Source of the DNA: Bacteroidota bacterium | GTDB taxonomy: Bacteria; Bacteroidota; Bacteroidia; Flavobacteriales; Flavobacteriaceae | Assembly (NCBI GenBank): GCA_027620655.1 | Contig: JAQCDS010000002.1 | Location: forward strand, 124,001 to 188,000 | DNA length: 64,000 nucleotides | Direction of reading: 5' to 3' | Shown: piece by piece, positions 45,597 through 54,288 of the stretch | Position numbering within the stretch: the stretch's first letter is position 1 | Layout: each line of letters starts with the position of its first letter | Notes under the pieces: model-generated | What the model saw: only the letters and a program-made list of their open reading frames with translations | Told to the model about the DNA's origin: nothing | The model's database searches: none | Made by a program: the position numbers and the translations under genes

Positions 45597-46790
45597 ATGA
45601 ATAAATTAAAATTATTAGTCTTATTAATCGTTGGAGCCATAAGTTTTAACTCATGTCTCGAAGACGATGCTGATATTACATACGTAGCTTCACCATCTGG
45701 GGATTTTATGTTTAGTAATACTTTTCTCGACACGTACGTATTAACCCCAGCAACTTCTGGAAATCTGGGAGAGAGATTCACTTGGAACGATGCTGATTTT
45801 GATGTTCAAACTAATGTAAATTATGAACTTCAAAAATCTATTGTTGGTGATTTTTCTGATATGGAAATTGTGGGAACAACTTCAAACAATTATTATGACA
45901 TTAGCATAGGAGATATGTTGGGATATGCTGCTCAGGCAGGATTAGACAACGATCCAGCCACACCTGCACCTGACAATGGAGATATTGCTTTTAGAGTAAG
46001 ATCAACTGTTGGAACAAACGCTGATGTAGAAACCATGAGTAATGTGGTCATGTTGACTCTAATGTTACCTGAGGCCTCAGGTGGCGGTCCAGTATGTGAT
46101 TTGGAGCAAATATGGCTTGTCGGCGCTGGTGTTCCAGATGCTGGTTGGGGATGGACTTCTCCAGTTAGACTAGGTTGTACTGGTGATAACATCTACTCTG
46201 GAAATGTTAACTTTCAAAACAACGGTGGTGCTGATAACAACTTTAGAATGTTTACTTCTGAGGGAGATTGGGCGTCAGGTTTAAATTATCCTCACTATTC
46301 TGGCGAAGGTTATACTATTGATAGTAATTTTGAAGATGCTCAAGATGGCGATAATAACTTTGCATTTGTTGGAACATCAGGGTTTTATTACATTGAGATC
46401 AATACAGTTGCTAAAACAATAACTTTAAGTGAACCACAATCCATTGGCACTTGCGAATTTGAAATTCTATACCTAGTAGGTGCGGGAGTTCCAGACGCTG
46501 GTTGGGGATGGACTACACCTGTTAAGTTATTCTGCGCTGGCGATGGTGTTTACTACGGACCTGTAAACTTCCAAAACAATGGCGGAGCCGATAATAACTT
46601 TAGATTTTTTACATCTGAAGGAGACTGGGCTTCAGGAAGAAACTATCCATGGTATGTAACAGAAGGCTATACTATAGATAGTAATTTTGAAGACGCTCAA
46701 GACGGCGATAATAATTTTGCCTTCATTGGCACCTCTGGAGTGTATAATCTAACTTTAGATACCAATACTAAAACAATTACACTAAACTAG
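45597..46790 (+). CDS. SusE-like outer-membrane starch-binding lipoprotein with duplicated module
   Basis: With ATG at 45597 (14 bases past the SusD stop) the protein has 397 residues and lipobox ISFNSC. The frame is open from 45567, but that start lies inside SusD and hides the signal peptide. The N-terminal Ig-like SusE domain (about 22-160; ERFTWNDADFDVQTNVNYELQ) is followed by two nearly identical modules at about 172-280 and 290-397. Each contains LVGAGVPDAGWGW, NNGGADNNFR and a GYTIDSNFEDAQDGDNNFAF segment. These look like SusE/SusF carbohydrate-binding modules that hold starch at the cell surface. A hairpin terminator follows at 46812-46845. Confidence 0.88.
   Translation: MNKLKLLVLLIVGAISFNSCLEDDADITYVASPSGDFMFSNTFLDTYVLTPATSGNLGERFTWNDADFDVQTNVNYELQKSIVGDFSDMEIVGTTSNNYYDISIGDMLGYAAQAGLDNDPATPAPDNGDIAFRVRSTVGTNADVETMSNVVMLTLMLPEASGGGPVCDLEQIWLVGAGVPDAGWGWTSPVRLGCTGDNIYSGNVNFQNNGGADNNFRMFTSEGDWASGLNYPHYSGEGYTIDSNFEDAQDGDNNFAFVGTSGFYYIEINTVAKTITLSEPQSIGTCEFEILYLVGAGVPDAGWGWTTPVKLFCAGDGVYYGPVNFQNNGGADNNFRFFTSEGDWASGRNYPWYVTEGYTIDSNFEDAQDGDNNFAFIGTSGVYNLTLDTNTKTITLN
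46108..46790 (+). repeat. Coding tandem duplication of the SusE binding module
   Basis: Two units, about 46108-46430 and 46465-46787, encode modules that agree over most positions, with runs of identical residues such as NNGGADNNFR and DSNFEDAQDGDNNFAF. DNA differences are mostly at third codon positions, so the duplication is not very recent but the protein sequence has been kept or homogenised. Confidence 0.8.
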
Positions 46791-46811
46791 ATTAATTGTG
46801 TTGTTAGAATT

Positions 46812-46845
46812 AAAAAGGAGTTGATAAATATCTTCTCCTTTTTTT
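46812..46845 (+). terminator. Rho-independent-type terminator after susE
   Basis: AAAAAGGAG at 46812-46820 pairs with CTCCTTTTT at 46835-46843, with a 14-base loop and a run of T residues continuing to 46845. It separates the SusCDE genes from the amylase gene, which may be reached by read-through or its own promoter. Confidence 0.7.
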
Positions 46846-46875
46846 AATTATTGAATTTTATTATAAATTTATAAT

Positions 46876-49749
46876 ATGAAAAAAATACTCTTATTCTACT
46901 TATTTCCACTCATGGGATTGGCTCAGGTGAGTACTTCACCCAGCACCATTGAAATAAATCAACAAATTACCATAACTGTTGATATCAACAGCACTGCCAC
47001 CAACTGTAATGGCATGAACAACCCCAATAAAGTGTATTTACACTCTGGTGTAGGTACCGATAGTGACGCTTGGGGCACATCAGTCGTTGGAAATTGGGGA
47101 CAAGATGATGGTGTTGGTGAGATGACCAATAACGGCGATGGAACTTGGAGTATTACTTTTGTTCCTCAATCCTACTATAATTTAACTGAAGCTGAGGCCA
47201 GTACAATCACGAAAATGGGGATGGTTTTTCGCTCAGAAGATGGATCTCAAGAACTAAAAGGTAACGGCTGTTCAGATTTCTTCTTTAATGTTGGGGCCTT
47301 CCAAGTCACATTAATCAACCCCGACTCAAGTGGCGTTATTCTTGTTGACTCTGGAAGTCAAACACAGATTTTAGCCCAGAACAATAATGGTATTGCAAAT
47401 TATGAGCTTTTTATAGATGGAATTAGTTATCATACTGCATCAAATACAACATTCTATCAAAGTTCTTTTGTAACCAACATTACCGAAAATAAAGCTTGTC
47501 AGCTTGTCGTGACTCAAGGCAGTAGTAGTATCACAAAGAACTTTAACATCTTTGTTAACGCCACAATTAGTCAAGCCATACCAAGTGGTCTGGAGCAAGG
47601 CATCAATTATAACACGACCGATACCTCAAAAGCTACTTTGGTGGTGGAAGCACCATTTAAGGATTTTGTATATGTGGTTGGCAGTTTTAATAATTGGACT
47701 CCAACAGCTCAATATGCAATGAAAAAAGATCCCAACTCAGATTTATTTTGGTTGGATCTTAGTGGGCTAACACCTGGACAAATTGAATCCTATCAATATT
47801 GGATTTTTGACCAATCAACAATCTCTGGATCACCAGAGTTAGTTAAAACAGCAGATCCCTATTCTACACTTGTATTATCTCCTTACGATGATCCCTATAT
47901 TCCTGCAGCTACTTATCCCAATTTACCCACTTACCCGTCAGGACAAGATAGAGAAGTCACGGTACTTCAAACAGCACAAACACCCTATAATTGGCAAGTT
48001 ACTGACTTTCAAAAACCATCAAAAGAGGATTTAATTATCTATGAACTTTTGATAAGAGATTTTGACGCTGACCGTAATTTTCAAAACGTGATTGATAAAA
48101 TTGATTATTTTAAGAATTTAAATATAAATGCCATAGAATTGATGCCCATTATGGAATTTGAAGGCAATGAAAGCTGGGGTTATAATACTTCATTCCATAT
48201 GGCTTTAGATAAATTTTATGGTACAGAATCCAAATTCAAAGAACTCGTTGATGTTTGTCATCAAAATGGGATTGCAGTGATTTTAGACTTGGCACTCAAT
48301 CATGCTTTTGGAAGAAACCCTATGGTACGCATGTGGATGAGTGATCCAGATGATAATGGTTGGGGTGAACCAAGTTCAGAAAATCCATATTTTAATGTGG
48401 TAGCGACACACAGCTATAGTGTTGGATCAGATTTTGACCATAGCAGCAATCTTACAAAAAACTATACAAAACGAGTTATAAAACACTGGATTGAAGAATT
48501 TAAAATCGATGGATTTCGTTGGGACCTTACCAAAGGGTTTACCCAACAGTGTACAGCTGGAGACGATAGTTGTACTAACGGTTATCGCTCCGATCGTGTG
48601 GCTGTACTCAAGGAATATGCCGATTACTCATGGAGTTTAGATCCTGATCACTATGTAATTTTTGAACACCTAGGAGGCCAACAAGAACAAAAAGAATGGG
48701 CCGACTACAGAATAAATGAAGGAAAAGGTATTATGCTTTGGGGGAAAATGACAAACCCTTATAATCAACTTACTATGGGTTATGCTTCTAACAGCAATAT
48801 TTCGGGAATGGGGCATAACAGTCAAAATTTCATAGGAAAACGTCTTATTGGTTACGCAGAGAGTCATGATGAAGAGCGAATCATGTATAGAAATTTATTA
48901 TACGGAGCATCAAGTGGTGGTTATGATGTTACAGATCTCAATACAGCTCTTCCGCGCATGTCTGCCCTTGGTGCAGTTACGCTGACCATTCCTGGCCCAA
49001 AAATGATTTGGCATTTTGGTGAATTAGGTATGGAAAATTCAATTTACACATGTACGAACGGGAGTGTAAATACACCAAACGACGCAACTCCAGGAGATTG
49101 TAAATTGGATACAAAGCCTCAGCCTCAATGGGTTGATAACTGGTTAGGGAATGCGGTTCGGGCTGATATTTACAACACCTGGGCACGCCTCAATGAACTT
49201 AAAATCAATGAAGCTGTTTTTGAGGGGGATTACGACATAAATTCAGGGACATTAACCCCAAAAATATATATTTGGGATAACAACTTGCCTTCAACAAGTT
49301 TAAAAAACGTTGTTATTCTTTCAAATTTTGAGTTAACCACCCAAAACATCACTCCAAACTTTCCCTATGCAGGGACATGGTATGATTTAATGGACCCGTC
49401 TGGAAATACCTCAATCAATGTGACAAGTACCACCGCACCAATTAGTATTCCTGCCGGAGGATTTAGAATTTATGGGAATCGCCCAGCAGAGACCTTAGAT
49501 ACAACGGAATTATCAGAGGAGAAGATTATTCAAATCTATCCAAATCCTGCAAACACATATTTTAAAATTAATCAACGTTCAACACAAATTAAAATTTATG
49601 ATATGTTGGGGAAATTAATTCAAACTCATGAAGGGGAATTCAGCTCCGGACAGCGTTTTGACATATCAAAATTAGAGCTTGGGGTTTATCTCATTTCTGT
49701 TGGTACTGAAAGAGGTGAAATAACAAAAAAACTACTTAAGCATCAATGA
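46876..49749 (+). CDS. Secreted GH13 alpha-amylase with CBM and type IX secretion tail
   Basis: This 957-residue enzyme has signal peptide 1-16 (ending MGLAQ) and an N-terminal starch-binding-like domain (about 18-145). An Ig-like region and a CBM48-like module (about 250-320; VYVVGSFNNWTPT) follow. The GH13 barrel (about 385-790) has LDLALNHAFG, IDGFRWDLTKGF (nucleophile Asp), YVIFEHLGG (acid/base Glu) and ESHDEER (region IV). Residues 885-957 (IYPNPANTYFKI to the end) form a type A sorting domain that sends the protein through type IX secretion to the surface. It should make the first cuts in starch for SusCDE. Confidence 0.92.
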   Translation: MKKILLFYLFPLMGLAQVSTSPSTIEINQQITITVDINSTATNCNGMNNPNKVYLHSGVGTDSDAWGTSVVGNWGQDDGVGEMTNNGDGTWSITFVPQSYYNLTEAEASTITKMGMVFRSEDGSQELKGNGCSDFFFNVGAFQVTLINPDSSGVILVDSGSQTQILAQNNNGIANYELFIDGISYHTASNTTFYQSSFVTNITENKACQLVVTQGSSSITKNFNIFVNATISQAIPSGLEQGINYNTTDTSKATLVVEAPFKDFVYVVGSFNNWTPTAQYAMKKDPNSDLFWLDLSGLTPGQIESYQYWIFDQSTISGSPELVKTADPYSTLVLSPYDDPYIPAATYPNLPTYPSGQDREVTVLQTAQTPYNWQVTDFQKPSKEDLIIYELLIRDFDADRNFQNVIDKIDYFKNLNINAIELMPIMEFEGNESWGYNTSFHMALDKFYGTESKFKELVDVCHQNGIAVILDLALNHAFGRNPMVRMWMSDPDDNGWGEPSSENPYFNVVATHSYSVGSDFDHSSNLTKNYTKRVIKHWIEEFKIDGFRWDLTKGFTQQCTAGDDSCTNGYRSDRVAVLKEYADYSWSLDPDHYVIFEHLGGQQEQKEWADYRINEGKGIMLWGKMTNPYNQLTMGYASNSNISGMGHNSQNFIGKRLIGYAESHDEERIMYRNLLYGASSGGYDVTDLNTALPRMSALGAVTLTIPGPKMIWHFGELGMENSIYTCTNGSVNTPNDATPGDCKLDTKPQPQWVDNWLGNAVRADIYNTWARLNELKINEAVFEGDYDINSGTLTPKIYIWDNNLPSTSLKNVVILSNFELTTQNITPNFPYAGTWYDLMDPSGNTSINVTSTTAPISIPAGGFRIYGNRPAETLDTTELSEEKIIQIYPNPANTYFKINQRSTQIKIYDMLGKLIQTHEGEFSSGQRFDISKLELGVYLISVGTERGEITKKLLKHQ

Positions 49750-49788
49750 TTATAAATGAAAAATAACTTTAATTAAATACTTAGAAAC

Positions 49789-49920
49789 ATGAAGAAAATT
49801 TACATTTTAGTGCTTTTGTCTTCAGTTCTTATTTATTGAAGCGCAAACAACAATTAACTATCTGCAAGGGGAGGAGAATTATGTTGCTACTTTTACTGTT
49901 TTTTGGGGATATTTTTATTT
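49789..49920 (+). pseudogene. Frameshifted N-terminal remnant of a secreted-protein gene
   Basis: An ATG at 49789 begins MKKIYILVLLSSVLIY and meets TGA at 49837-49839. Moving one base, from 49835, the frame continues IEAQTTINYLQGEENYVATF until it runs into a terminator hairpin. The joined reading would give a signal peptide with a normal cleavage site (EAQ/TT). Only about 40 codons remain. It follows the amylase by 39 bases, so it was probably another enzyme or binding protein of the starch operon. Its family is unrecognised. Confidence 0.55.
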
Positions 49921-49940
49921 AAAAGTTTCCCAAAAAAAAA
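49899..49940. terminator. Candidate bidirectional terminator between convergent genes
   Basis: TTTTTTGGG at 49899-49907 pairs with CCCAAAAAA at 49929-49937, leaving T-runs on either strand. It lies between the plus-strand starch operon and the minus-strand VOC gene whose stop is at 49941. Confidence 0.55.
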
Positions 49941-50354
49941 TTAAAAAGTAAATGCTTCCTCGTTATTTTTAAAAGATTTAAATTCCAAGATATAGCCATT
50001 CGGATCTTTTACAAAAAATGAAACATGCTCCCCTTTTTTATTTTTCAGAAAACAAGTTTGGTCCATTATTTCTATAGATGTATAACTTAACTTTTTAAAT
50101 AATTTTTGCCATTCTTGCCTCTTGATGATAACTCCAAAATGAAAAGAAGGTAAGATGTTTCCCTCAAAAATATAATCTGGACTGTTAAAACTATATTTAC
50201 CTGCTTTTGTAAAAGTTGTTTGATGGCCAAAAAGATTTACATCAACCCAATTTTCTGTTGATCTTCCGATTTCACAACCTAACTCATTTTTATAAAACTC
50301 TAAGGTTTTAGAAATACTTAAACACGGCAAAGAGAGATGAAAAATTGTATTCAT
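49941..50354 (-). CDS. VOC-superfamily (glyoxalase/bleomycin-resistance-like) protein
   Basis: This 137-residue protein forms a single vicinal-oxygen-chelate module pair. It begins IFHLSLPCLSISKTLEFYKNELGCEIGR, with a candidate metal ligand at His6. SFHFGVII around residue 77 provides a second His, and FVKDPNGYILEFKSF near the C-terminus has the usual DPxGxxxEF pattern with the Glu ligand. The family includes glyoxalases, dioxygenases and resistance proteins, so no substrate is assigned. It is last in a minus-strand group after the small acidic protein (17-base gap), and a terminator lies behind it. Confidence 0.82.
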   Translation of the reverse strand: MNTIFHLSLPCLSISKTLEFYKNELGCEIGRSTENWVDVNLFGHQTTFTKAGKYSFNSPDYIFEGNILPSFHFGVIIKRQEWQKLFKKLSYTSIEIMDQTCFLKNKKGEHVSFFVKDPNGYILEFKSFKNNEEAFTF

Positions 50355-50371
50355 AATGTTGTTCGATTATT

Positions 50372-50677
50372 TTAATCTTCAATTAGGTCAAAATCAAGGT
50401 TTGGTTCAATGTCCTTATCGTCTTCTATAAATTCTGAATCTTCATTAAGTTCAGATTGTTCATCTTCAAATTCTTGAATAATTTGATTCATTTTTTTGCC
50501 TATTTTGATTAAATACACAGTATCAGCACTTTTTAATTCTACTGCTTGAATTGTTTCTCCAGTACCATTTTTAAATTCTATGATATCGTTATCTCCATAG
50601 CCATCGGGAAATTTTTCTACAAAAAGTTTTAGAATATTTGGGGTTAATTTTTCAAAGCCAACAATAATTCGTTTCAT
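50372..50677 (-). CDS. Small acidic protein, unknown function
   Basis: A 101-residue protein with two parts. Residues 1-55 look folded (MKRIIVGFEKLTPNILKLFVEKFPDGYGDNDIIEF) and residues 65-101 are very rich in Asp and Glu, ending NLDFDLIED. No signal peptide or membrane helix is seen. It lies four bases after the deoxyhypusine-synthase-like gene and is thus likely co-transcribed with the polyamine genes. The acidic tail could bind a polycation, but this is speculation. I do not recognise the family. Confidence 0.7.
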   Translation of the reverse strand: MKRIIVGFEKLTPNILKLFVEKFPDGYGDNDIIEFKNGTGETIQAVELKSADTVYLIKIGKKMNQIIQEFEDEQSELNEDSEFIEDDKDIEPNLDFDLIED

Positions 50678-50681
50678 TTTT

Positions 50682-51659
50682 TTAAAAGTTTAATATATAA
50701 GCAAAAACTAAGGGCGCCACAATTGTTGCGTCACTTTCTATTATAAATTTTGGAGTATCTATATCGAGTTTACCCCATGTGATTTTTTCGTTTGGATCAG
50801 CTCCAGAATAGGAGCCATAACTTGTTGTAGAGTCGCTAATTTGACAAAAGTAACTCCAAAAAGGAGTGTTTTCTTGACCCATATCTTGATAAAGCATTGG
50901 AACAACACAGATAGGGAAATCACCTGCTATACCACCCCCTATTTGAAAGAAACCAATATCATGTTCTGAATTATTAGAGTACCAATCAGCAAGGAAGGTC
51001 ATGTATTCAATTCCAGATTTCATAGTACTCGCTTTAAGTTCTCCTTTTAAGACATAAGAAGCAAAAATATTTCCCATTGTGCTATCTTCCCAACCAGGTA
51101 CAACCATTGGTAAATTCTTTTGAGCCGCAGCGTACATCCAAGAGTCTTTAATTTCAATCTCATAATACTCTTCTAAAACTCCAGACAATAGAAGCTTGTA
51201 CATAAATTCATGAGGAAAGAAACGTTCGTTGTTATCCTCTGCATCTTTCCAGATTTTGAAGATATGTTTTTGAAGACGTCTAAAGGCCTCTTCTTCTGGA
51301 ATACAGGTATCTGTTACTCTATTTAGTCCTTTCAGCAACAAATCCCATTCGTCTTCTGGTGTTAAATCTCTATAATTAGGGACACGTTTGTAATGTGTAT
51401 GTGCGACTAAATTCATTATATCTTCCTCTAAATTTGCACCTGTACAAGAAATAATATGGACTTTATTCTGTCTAATCATTTCAGAAAAAGTTTTTCCAAT
51501 TTCTGCTGTACTCATTGCGCCAGCCATTGAGACTAACATTTTTGAATTGTTGTTCAGTTGATGTATATAGGCTTTTGCAGCGTCTACTAATACTGCTGAA
51601 TTAAAGTGTAAAAAATGAGCCTCCAAAAACTTGGAAATTGGGCCTTTAGAATTCGTCAT
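50682..51659 (-). CDS. Deoxyhypusine-synthase-like enzyme, probable homospermidine synthase
   Basis: From the ATG at 51659 the protein has 325 residues. The frame is open back to 51728, but that region lies inside the agmatinase gene and adds a spurious hydrophobic stretch. The fold signature of deoxyhypusine synthase is clear: MLVSMAGAMSTAEIGKT, ISCTGANLEEDI, FFQIGGGIAGDFP and NEKITWGKLD, whose Lys297 matches the lysine that forms the butylimine intermediate. Bacteria lack eIF5A, so a homospermidine synthase role using putrescine is most likely, and homospermidine is the characteristic polyamine of many flavobacteria. The two genes upstream make putrescine from arginine. Confidence 0.85.
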   Translation of the reverse strand: MTNSKGPISKFLEAHFLHFNSAVLVDAAKAYIHQLNNNSKMLVSMAGAMSTAEIGKTFSEMIRQNKVHIISCTGANLEEDIMNLVAHTHYKRVPNYRDLTPEDEWDLLLKGLNRVTDTCIPEEEAFRRLQKHIFKIWKDAEDNNERFFPHEFMYKLLLSGVLEEYYEIEIKDSWMYAAAQKNLPMVVPGWEDSTMGNIFASYVLKGELKASTMKSGIEYMTFLADWYSNNSEHDIGFFQIGGGIAGDFPICVVPMLYQDMGQENTPFWSYFCQISDSTTSYGSYSGADPNEKITWGKLDIDTPKFIIESDATIVAPLVFAYILNF

Positions 51660-52599
51660 AGTCATTGTCTTTGAATTTAGATAATTTGCTAAAAGGAGAA
51701 TCAAAATTGTCATCAAAGTCTTCTTCAAACTCTTCTGTCATTTTATGATTTGAAAACTTATAACTCAGCATTTTGTAGTATAATTTAGCAGCTAAAAAAT
51801 CGGGTGCTTTATGAGTTGAATTTGGACACAATTCTACGATATCGAAACCAACTACATTTTTTTCGCGAAACACTTTACTAAGAAATTCTAGGGTTTCATT
51901 CCAAAGGAGTCCTCCAGGCTCTGGTGTTCCAGTACTGGGCATAATGGAGGGGTCCAAAACGTCCAAATCAAATGTAATAAAAACGTTGTCTGTCATTTGT
52001 TCAATGGCGCTATCCATCCAAAAGTCATCTTGTGCTATTTCATGTGCAAAATAGACCTTTTCAAAATCCATAGTAAGCTTTTCAGAAACATCCATAGATC
52101 GAATTCCAATTTGTATAAGATTTGTGTGTTGACTCGCCTCGTATACAGCGCAAGCATGGTTATATTTTGAGCCCTCATATTCTTTTCTCAAATCAGCATG
52201 TGCGTCTAAGTGAAGAACAGTTAGGTTGTCAAAACTTTCATAAAATGCTCTAATGGCTCCAATGGAAATTGAATGCTCTCCTCCAAAAAGGGTTACAAAT
52301 TTATTGCATTTTATTTGTCTTTTGACTGTTTTATAAACGGCCTCTACCATGGCTTCTGGGGAGGATTTTTCTGTAATGGCGTTTAAAATAGAAATTCCAT
52401 TTTTATAAACTTCACTTTCTGTTTCAATATCATACAATTCCATGTTTTCAGAAGCTTCAATAAAGGCATCAAATCCTTTATCTGCCCCTTTTTGCCAAGT
52501 GCTTGTACCATCAAATGGTACTGGAAGTAATACGATTTTTGCCTTGTCGTATTTTGTAAATTTTTCTGGGATTCCCCCAAATATTTTAGGTGAGCTCAT
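51646..52599 (-). CDS. speB: Agmatinase/ureohydrolase-family enzyme
   Basis: This 317-residue ureohydrolase keeps the two-manganese site: GGEHS (H109), HLDAHADLR (D132, H134, D136) and TFDLDVLDPS (D211, D213). It most likely hydrolyses agmatine to putrescine and urea. It overlaps the 3' end of the arginine decarboxylase gene by 14 bases and the start of the deoxyhypusine-synthase-like gene, so all three are co-translated. The C-terminal 35 residues are acidic and extend past the family core. Arginase or another guanidino-hydrolase activity is possible, but the neighbours favour agmatine. Confidence 0.88.
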   Translation of the reverse strand: MSSPKIFGGIPEKFTKYDKAKIVLLPVPFDGTSTWQKGADKGFDAFIEASENMELYDIETESEVYKNGISILNAITEKSSPEAMVEAVYKTVKRQIKCNKFVTLFGGEHSISIGAIRAFYESFDNLTVLHLDAHADLRKEYEGSKYNHACAVYEASQHTNLIQIGIRSMDVSEKLTMDFEKVYFAHEIAQDDFWMDSAIEQMTDNVFITFDLDVLDPSIMPSTGTPEPGGLLWNETLEFLSKVFREKNVVGFDIVELCPNSTHKAPDFLAAKLYYKMLSYKFSNHKMTEEFEEDFDDNFDSPFSKLSKFKDNDYDEF

Positions 52600-53986
52600 A
52601 TCCTAGGATGTTTAAAAAATCTTTATTAGTTTGTTGTTCTTTATTTTGAGTAATCTCAAGGGTTTCATTTTCATTTTTTGCGATTAAAATGTGTTGGGGG
52701 GCAGGAATTAAACAATGTTGTAAACCTCCATATCCTCCAATATTTTCTTGATAAGCACCAGTATTAAAAAAGCCAATGTAAAGTGGTTTGTCTGGGCGAT
52801 ATTTTGGTAGATAGACGGCATTAACATGTTGCTCGCTATTATAATAATCATCACTATCGCAAGTCAATCCGCCTAGTAGTATTCGCTCATACGAATCGTT
52901 CCATCGGTTGAGGGGAAGCATTATAAAACGCTTATTAATTGCCCATGTATCTGGCAATGTGGTGATGAATGAAGAATTTATAATGTTCCATTTTTCACGA
53001 TCATTTTGTTGTTTTTGACACAAAACTTCATAGATCATACCACCACTTTCACCAACTGTAAAACTTCCAAATTCGGTAAAAATATCTGGAACAGACACAC
53101 CAGCTTCGGTACAGGTGAGTTGAATTTGATTGATAATCTCTTCAATCAAATACTCATAATCAAAATCAAATGCTAGAGAGTTTTTTATAGGAAATCCACC
53201 ACCAATATTCAAACTGTCTAATGTTGGGCATGCTTTTTTTAGGTTGACATAGACTTTTAAGCATTTTAATAATTCATTCCAGTAATATGAGGTGTCTCTA
53301 ATTCCTGTATTAATAAAAAAATGTAACATTTTTAGTTCAACATGAGGATTGTTTTTGATTTGTTGATTATAAAAATCTACAATATTTTTATATCCAATCC
53401 CTAAGCGAGAGGTATAAAATGGAAACTTAGGTTCCTCTTCAGAGGCAATTCGAATTCCTACTTTGAATTTATGTTTGATTTCATTCATTAATAGAGGTAA
53501 TTCCTCATAATTGTCTATAATCGGGATGCAATTTTTATGTCCATCATTTATGAGCTTTGCAATATTAGATATATATTTCTCTCTTTTAAATCCATTGCAG
53601 AGTACAAAGGTGTTATTTTCAATTTTACCTTCTTCTTTTAATGCTTCAACAATATCTATATCAAATGCAGAGGAGGTTTCAATGTGAACATCGTTTTTAA
53701 GAACTTCATCCAGAACAAATTTAAAATGTGAGCTTTTGGTACAATAGCAATAGTGGTACTTTCCTTCGTAATTAATTTTATTCATTGCGTTATAAAACCA
53801 CCGCTTAGCGTTTTTTATATTTTCTGATATTTTAGGTAAATATGTAAACCTCAGTGGAGTGCCAAATTGATGAACCAATTCCATCAAATCGATATTATGG
53901 AACTTTAGGTTATTTCCGTTTAAATTAAACTCTTGATTTGGAAAATCAAAAGTTTGATTTATAAAATCTATATATTTTGTTTTCAT
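52586..53986 (-). CDS. speA: Arginine decarboxylase (PLP fold III)
   Basis: A 466-residue PLP-dependent decarboxylase of the alanine-racemase fold. The Schiff-base lysine is probably K84 in HYCYCTKSSHFKF. The glycine-rich phosphate site is NIGGGFPIKNS, TEFGSFTVGESG follows, and the C-terminal active-site Cys is expected in GGLTCDSDDYY. It is shorter than the E. coli biosynthetic enzyme (about 650 residues) because it lacks the long inserts, which is usual for Bacteroidota. It makes agmatine from arginine as the first step of the encoded route to putrescine and homospermidine. It is the first gene of the operon; an unusual leader region lies upstream. Confidence 0.85.
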   Translation of the reverse strand: MKTKYIDFINQTFDFPNQEFNLNGNNLKFHNIDLMELVHQFGTPLRFTYLPKISENIKNAKRWFYNAMNKINYEGKYHYCYCTKSSHFKFVLDEVLKNDVHIETSSAFDIDIVEALKEEGKIENNTFVLCNGFKREKYISNIAKLINDGHKNCIPIIDNYEELPLLMNEIKHKFKVGIRIASEEEPKFPFYTSRLGIGYKNIVDFYNQQIKNNPHVELKMLHFFINTGIRDTSYYWNELLKCLKVYVNLKKACPTLDSLNIGGGFPIKNSLAFDFDYEYLIEEIINQIQLTCTEAGVSVPDIFTEFGSFTVGESGGMIYEVLCQKQQNDREKWNIINSSFITTLPDTWAINKRFIMLPLNRWNDSYERILLGGLTCDSDDYYNSEQHVNAVYLPKYRPDKPLYIGFFNTGAYQENIGGYGGLQHCLIPAPQHILIAKNENETLEITQNKEQQTNKDFLNILGYELT

Positions 53987-54105
53987 TGATTAATTAAAGA
54001 AAAAATAGTTACTGTTTGCCAGAATGGGCTAATTTTTAAATAGTAATATCAATGAAATTCAGATTCGAATTTGCAATATTAAAAAGCAAATTATATTGTA
54101 GAAGT

Positions 54106-54177
54106 AAAATAAAAAAACGGAAGTTAGCTTTAAATTTCGGGGGTTTAAACAATAAACCATATCTGAGTTTGACTTCC
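54106..54177 (-). terminator. Candidate terminator or attenuator/small-RNA 3' end upstream of speA
   Basis: On the minus strand GGAAGT (54177-54172) pairs with ACTTCC (54124-54119), enclosing an inner perfect hairpin (54158-54142). GTTTTTTT follows. No protein gene ends just before it: the 49-residue gene stops 200 bases upstream at 54378. It may end a small RNA or regulate entry into speA. Confidence 0.35.
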
Positions 54178-54272
54178 TAATTCCCAGAGCACCGAACGTA
54201 AAAACAGATTTCAAAGTGTTCAGCCAAATGATGTATGATGCATCAATTGTTTAGCAAAGTAAAGTTAAAAAT

Positions 54273-54288
54273 AAATACAATTGTATTT
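54273..54288. repeat. Perfect 16-base palindrome
   Basis: AAATACAATTGTATTT equals its own reverse complement. It lies in the gene-free stretch between the 49-residue gene and speA, beside a T-rich tract. It could be an operator; AT-rich DNA makes such palindromes easier to obtain by chance. Confidence 0.35.

Noticed and set aside
46108-46790. SusE duplication as a DNA repeat or mobile element
   Set aside because: Both units are in frame inside one gene and encode full domains; there are no terminal repeats.
51660-51728. N-terminal hydrophobic extension of the deoxyhypusine-synthase-like protein as a signal peptide
   Set aside because: It lies fully within the agmatinase coding sequence in another frame; the family is cytoplasmic and begins at the later ATG.
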